Positions 44,138-54,916 of a stretch of 64,000 nucleotides of DNA are shown piece after piece. Positions within the stretch are counted from its first letter, which is position 1, and every line of letters starts with the position of its first letter. The notes beneath the pieces were generated by a model. It made no database searches, was not told the DNA's origin, and saw only the letters and a program-made list of their open reading frames with translations. The position numbers were made by a program, and so were the translations under genes. Source of the stretch: Byssothecium circinans. Its lineage: Eukaryota > Ascomycota > Dothideomycetes > Pleosporales > Massarinaceae. The stretch spans positions 78,532 to 142,531 of the forward strand of contig ML977040.1 of NCBI GenBank assembly GCA_010015675.1. The letters are read 5' to 3'.

Positions 44138-47100
44138 ATGTCGACAGACAATGTTTTCGCAACGCCTTCGGATCGTTTAGCATCCTTCTTTGACCCCTCA
44201 CAGCCTCGCGAGGCTTTCAACGATGCTGAGATAGACGAGATATCTAATCTACTAGGACTGTGCAGCCATGCCGCCAGCCGGTGTCCTCGAACTTATATCG
44301 TTCTCCGGGCGATCGGAGAGGATCAACTTCTAGATCGTCTACTGGATGAAGGCTTCAATGATCAATGGTTCCCTGTTCAGTCACAAGGCCTACCCCATTT
44401 CCTAAGTCCCAGTGTGAAGGCGCGAATCATTCAGGCCCAGGAGAAGATTTTGACCAAGTCTCTTGGCGTCGAGAATGGAAGGCACAGCCATTTCAAGCCG
44501 GATGATGCTTTACCGTTCAACATTCTGAGTCGCCTAGGAAGCGGCGGCTACGGACAAGTCGACCGGATTGAGAGTCGAATCAGCTTCCGTCACTACGCCC
44601 TAAAACGAATCCGAAGACGCGCCGCTTTTGGAGTCAATTCGAGGGAGTCTATGAAGAGATTCCTGGCCGAAATCCAGATCATCAAGAGACTTCAACACCG
44701 TCACGTGATCGAATACATTGGCTCCTATACCGACAAGACATATTTGGGTCTCATCATGTCTCCGGTGGCCGAGATGGATCTTGCCGCCCTTTTGGATCAA
44801 ATATCTGCCCACGTGGAAGCAGGATCTTTTCGAACGGCCAACTCCTCCACCAGCTGGTTGCATGAACAGGCTCTTGCAACTGAGATGTGTGCAACGCTAC
44901 GTACATTTTATGGCTGCTTGGCAGCTGCACTGGCGTACCTACACGATCGATCAGTTCGGCACAAGGACATCAAACCTCAGAACATACTGATTCACAGAGG
45001 AAGCGTTCTCTTGACGGATTTTGGTCTATCGCGAGACTTTGCGGACGATATTGGCTCCACCACTTCAGGGCTCACCGCCACCACTCCACGGTACGTACAC
45101 AAGTCGATGCCTATCTTTTTATAGAGAACAAGATGACTGTAAAGATTCTCATTGCAGAGCTTTTGCTGACAATATTCTCTACGCTGTAGGTACTGTTCAC
45201 CAGAAGTAGCCTCCTTTGAAGCTCGCAATACATCGGCTGACATTTGGTCTCTTGGATGTGTATTTTTCGAAATGTCTGCCGCCTTGAGGGGCTACAACAT
45301 AGAGTGGATAAAGCGTTACTTCGCTGCAAACTCTTCTAAATCGACTCACTTTCACGCCAACCACGAAGCGTACTCACAGTTGGTCTCCGAATGGGAAGCC
45401 ATCGATGATCCAAAAGACTCGATCCCATTACGGTGGATAAGAAAGATGCTTTCCAAGGATCAGCACCTAAGACCGAACACTGCTACCCTTTTGGCTGAGA
45501 TTACCTGTCCCGAAGAGATGGAATACGCGCCCACGGCATTCTGTGGCATATGCTGCATTCCGGACGATGCTTCAGACACTGAAGATAGCCTGGCGGATAT
45601 GTCGATAATGGATGTGCCTTGTTCGTGCAGGCCAGTCGATACGAGCGGAAACAACATGATCATACGGGATCAGCCATCACTACCTGAAGATAAGACAATC
45701 ACGCTGACAACAGCATTATCAGCTTTCTCATTCTCAGAATCCTCGGGTCCAGTGAGTAAAAATTCAATACCAGTGGCGCCATCTGATGAGTCGCTTGACC
45801 GGGCATCAGTGGCGACTGTATCGTCGTTAGCGCAAGACCAGATGATGAATGTAGACCCAGCAACGTTCGAAGCTATAGTCGGTGCCAACTTGCACTACAG
45901 GCGATCACAGGGCGCATTAAATTCCCAACACTACGCGCCTCCTTTGTCACGTGTTGACTCTGAGCGAAGAGGAAGCGCCGTGAAAGTGAACCGGCGTTCC
46001 AGGGACCACGATATAATTCGAGAAATAAGAGCACGTCTTTCGATTCCAGCAAAACGCTTTCGCCTTTTGGACCAAGTCGACTCCAATGGCTCCGCAGTAC
46101 CCCCTATTGATTCCGCCCCTCAAAAATATGCGGCATATCTTCATGCAGACTCTAACGACAGGAGTGTACCCTTGCACGATAGCAAAACATCACTGTCTAC
46201 TCCGACTAAGCAAAGAAGCTTGTATAGTATCTTACCACGCCAGCCGCTTCACAAGACTCCTGGCCGTCAACCTGAAAGCTCGTGGACATCAACTTCATCA
46301 CTGTATCCCAGTAGAAGAACGACTTTGGCACCTCAGCTCCTCCGAGACAGCAAAGCTCCCAAACTGAGGCTAGATGAAAACACAATAACCAGTCAGACGG
46401 TCTCGTCATCGAACGCATCCCAAACTGAGAAGGTGTTCAGCATACCTTTCTCAGAGCTTCCTCCCCGAGCTCTCACTTCGGGCATTAGTAAATATGGCTC
46501 AGTACCCGTCATTGTGCAAAAATGCTGCGAGTATCTTCAGAGCAGAGGTGCGTTCTTGCAAATTTCTTATTACGCCCACCAACTGATCGCAAGCACAGCA
46601 AGCGCCAACGGCCCCAACGCTCTGGTCACAGTAACTTATTCTCATACCAAGCTACTCGTCGACCGATTCCACCTCTCTCCAGACTTTGGCAGCACCTTAG
46701 ACTGGTCAACAATAAGTGCATCCTTCGGCGACGTGGCCGAAGTCCTGCGTAGCTACCTGGACTCTGTCCCGGGTTTCTTGTCCCATGAGGCTATAGCCAG
46801 CTGCTTTCTAGAAGACAGAACCGGCCCCACAACTGACGCACTTTACACTGTATGGTACGAGATAGCTCTCACCGGTCGCGCACCCATGGAATACGCCATT
46901 ACTATGAATCTACTTGATACATTTCAGCATATGATACATGTATGTAGAATCCCGGCCGAAGATATCGCGATGCTGTACTGCGGGGTTTTCTTTCAAAAAT
47001 TCTTTGACGTCTGCGGCTTTGAAGACCTGGTTATAGGTGAAAGGGAGAGGCAAAAATGGTTGTTGACCAGATGGATTACGAGGCATCATTCCTTCGTGAA

Positions 47101-47188
47101 GATGGTGGCTAATAAGGGGGAAGGAATCGAGTGTAGTGATGTTGCGGCGGGGTTGAATGGGGCTGTAGAGGCGCTGAATGTACCTTGA
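44138..47188 (+). CDS. Ser/Thr protein kinase with C-terminal RhoGAP-like domain
   Basis: Exons 44138-45090 and 45190-47188 (intron 99 bases, phase restored as CG|G) give 983 residues. The kinase domain starts about residue 128: glycine loop GSGGYGQV at 134-141, catalytic Lys156 (ALKRI), HKDIKPQNIL with Asp277, DFG starting at Asp294, and YCSPEVA after the splice join. It should be active, with HKD replacing HRD. Residues about 400-745 are polar and probably disordered. From residue 749 the sequence follows the RhoGAP pattern: GSVPVIVQKCCEYLQSRG, DVAEVLRSYLDSVPGFLS, and a late helix ITMNLLDTFQHMIHVCRIPA. The arginine-finger position reads FLQIS (Gln775). The gene may transmit Rho-type signals to a kinase; the RhoGAP call is by eye. 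Confidence 0.85.
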
Positions 47189-49742
47189 GATGATGGTAGT
47201 TGGTTTGCAAGAGAAGAGATCGACTGAAATGGGTGTAGAGGCTGTGGCAGGCATCAAGTTCCATTGCTCTTTCATTCACACCAAATCTTTTCTCTCAAAG
47301 AGAATGGAATTCTCACATCTTGCAATTCACGACTCATGAGCACTCCTCGCTCCTTCTCAACTGACTCATGGTCCCTTTCACAAAGACGCCTACATGACTC
47401 GCCATATGTATCGCTTGATGAGTTTCACGCACTACAGCTAATTGGTACTGAAGTTACACCCTGAAACGAGACTCGCACTGCATGAGAATAATGTCTCGCG
47501 GGTGGAACTGTGAATAACGTCTTAGGGTCCAACACCATACTGCTATTAGTCACGCGCGGGTGCACTGACATGGATGGGGAAGAGACTCAACAGAAGAAAA
47601 TATGGATAGCGGGGAGTAGGTATGCATTGCAACAACGCTAGTATGGTGGTGTATGTGTGGTTGTTGAGAAGGTAGCATCGTGATGTTCAACAGAGAGAGA
47701 GAACAAGGCTTTATCGTTTTTGTCTTTGTGAGTTTGAGCTCAATACATAATTTCCACTATCTCTTATTAGAAGAAGCTAAGCTACTATCTGCTCGATTTC
47801 GAACGGAAGTCACTGCATAGCAATCATCTTTACGTTCAAATCAGTTCATGTCGTTTCCATCGTTTCCATCATTTCTCTTCTCTGCACTCTCTCCGAAAAA
47901 ACATGGTCGTTTATAAATGTTCGATGGATGATGTTGATCTGGTTTGATGTCAGCTGGTTTCCGCGATATATCGCGATCGTCCGAGCTAAATCATTTGAGA
48001 CAACGTACCTCACGTATCCAAGGTTTATCGAACTTACCCCACCAAATACTTCGGTCGTGTCAAAAATGTGATTGTGGCCACCCAGTCCACATCCCGGTTT
48101 TCGAGCCAACTACACGGAAGTCTAAAAGGCGCAAGGATCCTCGAGTCTCGAGTCTCCATTCCGTCTGATTCGGCACATGATGAAGGCGCAGTGCCATATA
48201 TTAGGATGTGAAATGCAACATCATGTCTCTATCCACCTGCATCATTCGAGAGTACACTTGAAGCAGCATCATCAATGCGCACTCACACTTACAGTATATC
48301 ATCGTCACATATATAATATGATGATGAGGCTCAGAGTAGCCATAGAAAGCCATCCGATATGCTCCTTTCCCAAAACCTTCGCTCCTCGGAATTTTTTTTT
48401 GGCCGTCACGTTGTCATTCAAACTCACCCTACCAAAGACAATTTCCTCCCCTTTACCCTCCATCCCTACGGCTCACCCACCCGCCGCAAAACCCATGCCC
48501 AGTCCCACCACCCCGTCCCGCCTAGCCCCAAAAACCCCCCAAACCCCATCTTCCTAGTCGAAAACTAAAATCCAAAAACATGATTAATGCGCCACCGCAC
48601 AACGTCACACCCCCAAGTCCTCGCAACCAACGACTCGAGGCCGAGAGCAGCGACTGGCTGTCTAGGACGTAATCACGGGGACACGCGCCACGGGTATCTG
48701 CATAGGAAAGGTTGTATCTATTGATAGGCATATTGCACTGCAGACCGGTGATCGGTCAGGAGGCTTTTTGATTCCTTCTTGATTCTTGATTTTTCGGTGC
48801 GTGAATGCAAGGCATTGAAGTGTTTGGACCTTGGATTGGCGGGTGATGGGATGGCGGGAGGAGGTGTGAGGGTGAGGGTGTGATGGTCTTGATTCTGCTT
48901 GTGGTAGGTTTACTTAGCGCGGAAATCGTGTGTGGAATACGTACCATACCTACAGGTTAGATGCTGGGATGTGATAAGACCCCTCTGCCCATTCCCAATA
49001 TTCGCTCATAAAGCAGAGGCAAATAAAGAGCTGCCGAAAACCCAGTGCCCGCTGTCGTTTTTGCGCGAAAAACCTTGCCCTGCACCTGCAGACCCGGTGC
49101 ACCCGGCGGCGCTAGAATGACAGGCAGCCTACACATCGCCACAGTAGCAGCTCACCATGTGTCTCCCAAGCCCAACCGCCAGTCCAAGCTCGTCAAGCAC
49201 AGTACCGCCTCCAGTCCTTGGGAGAGGGACACAGACGTGCTGCAACGTATCGCAAGCACGTTCGTGACTGGACGCCCAAGTTACGCTGTTGAGCCACTCA
49301 CATAGTGTGCATCATCGGTGATACGACGACGATGACGACGGCGAAGAGCCAAAATGATTCCGGACGGAGGAGGAGGAACCTCTTGATTATTAAGCGGTCG
49401 TAGATTGTGAGAGATTATGATCCTGCCATTCTTGGTACCAAGTCCTAACTCTCGTGTAGATCCCTTAGATATCATAGCACAAATACCCCACCGACTGAAG
49501 AGAAACCTGCCGAAAACCGCCGAACGCGAGAAACGCAAGGCGGTAAAGAAGAATCAAACTGAATATACGACATGCACCGTTCGTATAAAACATAATGTCG
49601 TGAATCATCCATCCTTTCGCCCAAACCAATATTGAGTGGTTGTGGTACCGTAAAACTCCCCTTGACGCAACGAAACCTTGCCGAGAAGAGTCAGATGGCT
49701 CCATACATTCATGTTGTCAAGCATTAAACGCAAATGCCATTA
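47189..49742. other. Long convergent intergenic region
   Basis: About 2.5 kb between the 3' ends of the kinase gene and of the Zn2Cys6 gene. It contains a T-run near 48391-48401 and C/A-rich sequence near 48525-48545. Short frames on both strands were inspected and none looked real. No tRNA or transposon ends noticed. Confidence 0.45.
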
Positions 49743-49796
49743 TTATCCAAGTAATACTACAAAAAGTCAGCACGTCAATCAGAAACACGGGATTGT

Positions 49797-52327
49797 TCAC
49801 TTACCCTCCCAGTTCCAGTCCCTCATAACACCTAACCAATGCAGTCTTCCCTTAACTGTAAACTCCGGATCCAAATTCTCCATTTCCACGGAATCAGACC
49901 TGCGCAGCCGGCCACGTGCCTCCGACTTTACAGGAATAGGTCGAGGATTGTCCTGGAAAGGGAAGCCATCAGTAGCTCTCCGCTTCATGCTCGGCTCAAG
50001 CGAGCAGAAGTCTCCGTCTGGGTTGAATTCGTCCAGGGAGCTGAAGTTGCGCTTGAGAGTTGGTCTCGCCAAAGGCGTTTCAATCTCCATATCAGAATGA
50101 CGATGCAAGCTCTTGGTAGCAAAGGCATCGCGACGACTCCACACTTCTCTTGTTACTTCAAGACACTTCTCGATGATGCCGAGCTTCATCCTGACATACA
50201 TCATGTCCCAGCGGTCGCGCACCCATTGCCGGGTTTCTCCTTTCACCTCACATCCAGCTGCCATAAGAGGGTAGATGTGAACGATGATGGAACGGGAGGT
50301 AGGAGCTACTGTCGCAAGCTCGCAGCATATCTTTTGCGCTAGCGCTAGGGATGATAGAGACGGCACCTCTGGAACAGCTTGGTGCAAGTACAGCAGTGTT
50401 GCATATTGGTAGGCCGTGGCAGTCTTGATGGAATCGTGGGGGCTTGTTGTTTCGTCTTCGGGATCCTCGATGTAAGAAGGTGGCATCCAGGTTTCTAGCT
50501 GTCGCTTGAGCTCGACAGCTTGCGATATAATGGTGGGACTGTTGTTACTGCCGTCTGTCCGTCGCACCTTCCTTACGAGATTCGCCACACGGCCTATGAT
50601 TGGAAACAATGTACTCGCACAGCCCATGAGGGGATCAAGCGATGCATCGTTCTGGCAACCCATGTTAAAGCTCTCAAAAACAGAATCGTAATCATTCGGT
50701 CCATCGTCGTCGGTGGAAGTCAGACGGGCAGTAACGTCGATGTATGTCCAAGTATTGCAGAGAAATTGAAGTCTTGATAGCTCTTCACCCTGCATGGGAC
50801 TGTTGTTGTGTTGCACAAGCGCCCGGTCAATAAGCATCTTGGCGCCTTTGATATGATTAATGCCGGTACTGATATGCTGATCCCAGGATTCTGAGAAAGC
50901 AAGTACTAAAGTAGTCGAGATGGCTGCATCGACGCGCATATTTTCTAGACCGGATGCTAGTGCATGAACGGCGGTGCGCATGTGGTCTATCCCTTGGATG
51001 CGCAGTGCAGGCGCGTCTCTGGATTGGTGGAACGAGGTCATGGAGGCAATGGCGTGGTACAAGGCTGGGCAGTCCCGTGCAAGAGGCCAGATGAGCATTC
51101 GCCAAGGGTTCTCTGTCGGTCCATCTTTGACGGAGAGGACGCCGCATGTTTCTCGATCGAAGCGTCGTGTTATCATCTCAGTCGATGATGGTCGCGGTGT
51201 TTTGCACATAGGGAAGCTCCGAGAGTCGGATGAAGAGTCAGATGAGCTGGACGGGGCGGGAGAAGGTAACCGCATTCCCCATACTCCGAAGTCTGACTCC
51301 GAGTTCCGTGCTATCTCCTCCACGTCGTCGTCCATGGCATCTGCTGGCGGAGTAAATCCGGAAGGCTGATAGAAGGACTCATGTTGCTCTCGGAAGGACG
51401 AGTACTCTTCTGGCGGCACGTTTAAGTCTGTCCCTGGTAGAAGAAGGTCCACAAGACGTGGAGATTGCCCGGAAGAGACGCTCGATGGCGCTGTCCTCTT
51501 TGTCTGCCGGGTGTCTATGCTTTCTGACTCGAACATATCATTGATGCTCTCAGCCGAGCCAGTTACGAAGCTGTCGACGGGGGAAATCGGGGGTGGACCA
51601 AGCATGAAGGGCGAGGGCGGTGGAATAGTGTGCATGTTGGCCATCGCATGGTATGTGGGCTCGATATAGGTAGGTATATGAGACATCCCATGGATGTTGG
51701 ATGGAGAAGGATAGTATACGTTGTGACGCAGCTCGAAGCTATGGCCGGGTCGGTATTGATGGTGGTACTGGTGAAGAGGATGAGGAAAGCGCGACTCGGG
51801 CGACATCAGATGTGGCGGTGCCGGCGCAGTAGCTAGTGGAGGAGAGACTGAAGTTGTGAGTAAAGGCGTTGCATGCTGGAGAAAGGATGACGCACTCTTC
51901 TTCGCCTTGGGAAGCGCTTTTCCTCCGCCGAAAGTGCTTTCTTCGAATGGGCGCCATTTGAAGTCTTTCTTGTAGCCACCACAACTCACGCTTCTTCGTG
52001 CGCACTGCTGGCATGTTGGTTTCGTCTCGTCGCATTTCAGACGCTTCGCCTTGCACGTCACGCATCCTGCAGGATTGATGGTGAGTTTCTAATTCCCAGT
52101 GCCTTTGGACTTTCACTCTTGGAATTCATTCATGAACACGTACCATTGCGGCTCTTGGACTGCTTCCGCTTGGTCACACCTGCACTATTGGACACCTTGG
52201 GGGCATCTTTCGGCGCAGGTGGTGGGGGACGACGGGCAGCTTTCTTGACAGCAGCCTGCGAAGCCGGGCTTGGAGAGGGCGAGCGCAGGAACAACGAGGG
52301 CGACGGGATGGTGATTATTTCGGCCAT
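49797..52327 (-). CDS. Zn(II)2Cys6 fungal transcription factor
   Basis: Exons 52327-52144 and 52066-49797 give 817 residues. The zinc cluster lies just after the splice join: C63-x2-C66-x6-C73-x6-C80-x2-C83-x6-C90, within CVTCKAKRLKCDETKPTCQQ, the Gal4-type fold that binds paired CGG-like half-sites. The N-terminus is Lys/Pro-rich (KKAARRPPPPAPKDAP). The middle is Ser/Pro-rich and disordered. From about residue 300 the protein matches the fungal-specific regulatory domain of the PF11951 kind (RMLIWPLARDCPALYHAIAS, then DHMRTAVHALASGLEN). The stop (GGT AAG TGA) overlaps a perfect donor; an intron 49804-49757 with CTGAC and TTTTTGTAG would move the stop to 49743. It is followed on the same strand by an SDR and a P450. 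Regulated genes are unknown. Confidence 0.9.
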
Positions 52328-53666
52328 GTATAGCAGTGGGCATCTGCAGGTGGAAAGGCCGCTGCCAGACAGAAGGGCGGCACAGACAGTATTTGGCTAA
52401 ATTCCTTGGGTGGCTCCCAAGAGGCTGCGATGCTGCGATGTTTGTGCGGGCAGCTGGACGGGAATGAGGTTGTATCTAAAGTGGAGACCTCCCCCCCCCC
52501 CCAGCGCGAACAGGGAACAGGAAAGGGCCCGTGTGAGTGGAGTCGGCTAGCGCAATCGAGAGGCGCGAATCATCAGACGGATCCTGGCACCGCATCAACA
52601 CCACAAATATCGAGCGTAGCTCCCAGGCACAGTGCATGCGCGTACAACACCCGTTGCTCGAGTCCTGGCGCACGTGTGGCACTTCTGGAATCCCCAGTCA
52701 CCAAGCTGTGTAATCTAGGACGGATCGCTGCCAGTCCCAAAGGAGCCGGTGTCGCATCCCTGTCATCCTACCAATACTTCGGGGCACTCCACAAACGGCC
52801 CGCTGCAAAAGCCCACAATGAGCACTGATAGATCTTGACCTGGCCGGCATGTTAATAAAGAGGTGACTTTCGGCTTTTGAAATGGCAACATTTCAGCCAT
52901 GTGAAGTCTTGGTGATCGGCCAGGGCTGACAGCTCATGGATAGCTGCATGACTACCATTTACCACGCCGAGTAAACGATGACGGGAAGCAGCAGTGACCC
53001 CGGCGAGTATTTAATACGGAAGAGGCTCTGCATCGACTCTAAGGCTGCCTTGTAGAAATATAGACCCTCAATCAAGGTTTGTCTGAGGCCCGACCCGTGG
53101 GAGCATCGGCCCGCAAAAAGTATTCAGCCATCAGACGAAACCCCCACTATAACTATCGAAGTCCCTTTTTGTCGGCCATACTTACCCGTACCTAGGATGC
53201 CCCTTTCGCCTTGGTACACTGCATGTTCTCAACGCTTGACTACATGAAAGAACGCGTCCGCCCCTGAGCGAGCCATCCAGTGTTATTCATAGAAAAAGCG
53301 AGGAATCCAGAATCCGCGCCCGAAACAGTGTCGCTACTCGCGGTGAGTCTTGTGTCACCACAACTCAGCCTCCAGGCGTGCCGGCAGTCCAGAACGACTT
53401 TGTCTCATACATTTCAAATCATAGCGAGATCAGGGCGGGTTCACGTGTGCGTTTGAGCTGCAGTGTCGCTGTTGGTTTGAAATGTCACCTTGATCTGATG
53501 ATGCGCTCAGGTAAAAACGATGTTAATATAGTTTGCTGGAGTCAATCAGCTCCGGGCAGCTGCAGACCCACCCGCAACCACATGTATTTATCAAATACCG
53601 AAAGAGGAATTATGACAATGTTCAACAGGTCCGCAAGTCATGAGCAGCATGTGGTAGATTCTTGGA
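52328..53666. promoter_or_regulatory. Upstream region of the Zn2Cys6 gene
   Basis: About 1.3 kb before the regulator and after the SDR. It includes a 12-base C run and otherwise no supportable gene. Confidence 0.4.
52491..52502 (+). repeat. Homopolymer run of 12 C
   Basis: Twelve consecutive C residues 164 bases upstream of the regulator start; a likely length-variable or sequencing-sensitive tract. Confidence 0.85.
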
Positions 53667-54515
53667 TCAAGGCGGCACCTCTTTCCCATCCCAATCCCAG
53701 CACTTGCCCCTCCCATCAATCCTCACACTCTTTACGACATCCAACAACTTCTCCGCAACCCAATCTCGCTCGAACAACTTCTCTTTCTTCACACTGCCCC
53801 AGAACTCTTTGCTCAAACCCGTCTTAACTGTGCCAGGATGAAGAGCCACAGCCGCTGCTCGATCTCCAGAAGCCGTTCCGAGATGATTATCGAATGTCTT
53901 GACGAGTTGGTTAACCCCAGCTTTCGACGCTCGATAGCTGTACCAGCCACCCAGTCGATTGTCGGAGATGCTGCCCACGCGCGCAGACATTACTGCAGCC
54001 ATGGAGATCTCGGGTAGACCTTTCATGTCGGTGGACTCGTGGCGTTTTACTGAGCTTTTCTTGGGTAGGAAAGGTGAGAAGTGCTTGAGCATCAACATTG
54101 GTCCGATGGTATTAGTGCGGAAAGTCAACAATGCATCGTCGGCGTCGATCTGGGTCGGGGACTTCTCGGGAAAGAGTAAACCAGGGACAATGAAGGCGAG
54201 TTGAAGGGTATGTGAATTGGGAGGAAACTTTTCTTTGCAGGCTGATGCTGCGTCTGCGATGGTGGATTCGTCTGAGATATGATTAGCGTGCGCGAGGTTG
54301 AGGTTCGAAGGGGTGTTCCTACCTAGTACATCCAGCTTTAGTATCGTTAACCTCTTCTCGTCAACACCAAGACCTTTCAGCAACTCTTCTTTCGTCCTGT
54401 CTAAATCCCTTCTTGCTGTAGCCACAAGAGACGCATTTGTCGTTTGTAGCACGCGTCTTGCGAGCGCGAAGCCGATGCCTCGAGAGGCTGGAGAAACGAG
54501 CGACCAGGGTGGCAT
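53667..54515 (-). CDS. Short-chain dehydrogenase/reductase
   Basis: Exons 54515-54323 and 54271-53667 give 265 residues. A 51-base intron (54322-54272) is stop-free and in frame, but removing it restores the family sequence LKLDVLDESTIADAAS, so it is judged real. The cofactor-binding start is VSPASRGIGFALARRV, the fungal variant of TGxxxGIG, and the active-site pair is YSYRASK with Ser upstream in MSARVGSISDN. The ATARRDLDRT segment after strand 2 fits NADP(H) preference. The C-terminal part includes VALHPGTVKTGLSKEFWG. It is a classical SDR of the C-factor-like fungal kind; substrate unknown. It lies on the same strand as the P450 located 401 bases upstream of it. Confidence 0.9.
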   Translation of the reverse strand: MPPWSLVSPASRGIGFALARRVLQTTNASLVATARRDLDRTKEELLKGLGVDEKRLTILKLDVLGRNTPSNLNLAHANHISDESTIADAASACKEKFPPNSHTLQLAFIVPGLLFPEKSPTQIDADDALLTFRTNTIGPMLMLKHFSPFLPKKSSVKRHESTDMKGLPEISMAAVMSARVGSISDNRLGGWYSYRASKAGVNQLVKTFDNHLGTASGDRAAAVALHPGTVKTGLSKEFWGSVKKEKLFERDWVAEKLLDVVKSVRIDGRGKCWDWDGKEVPP

Positions 54516-54916
54516 TATGGGTGATTTCTCATAACTGAGAGACCGGAGATTAGATGCATGTTGAACAACTTGAACGTGGAATGTGTGGGTTCGATGATGA
54601 CACCGCGACTTCCTCTGCGAATCGGCTAGTCTGAGTTGGGTTAGCCTCTGGCTATCAGCATGTTTGGATCTAACTTTATGACCCGTGGACTCGTCGCAAG
54701 ATTTTATGTGGTATTTGGCCTGTGGCCCGAATGTACCTCGTGAATGGAAGTCTCACCGCTTCCATCGACCTGAAATATGGATAGCTTGTTCTGAATCGGT
54801 GTCGGGGCTGATTGTCGTCACATAAGTGATTCATAACGGATGTGGTGGCGTAGACGCCTTGGAGGAAGTTGCCTTTAGCGCATATACTAAGTATCACTGC
54901 TAAATGCTGCTTTGAT
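54516..54916. promoter_or_regulatory. P450 3' flank and SDR promoter
   Basis: 401 bases between two minus-strand genes; no frame or repeat of note. Confidence 0.4.

Noticed and set aside
44960..44968. HKD instead of HRD as evidence for a dead kinase
   Set aside because: The catalytic Asp, the ATP Lys, the glycine loop and DFG are all present; Lys for Arg at this site is compatible with activity.
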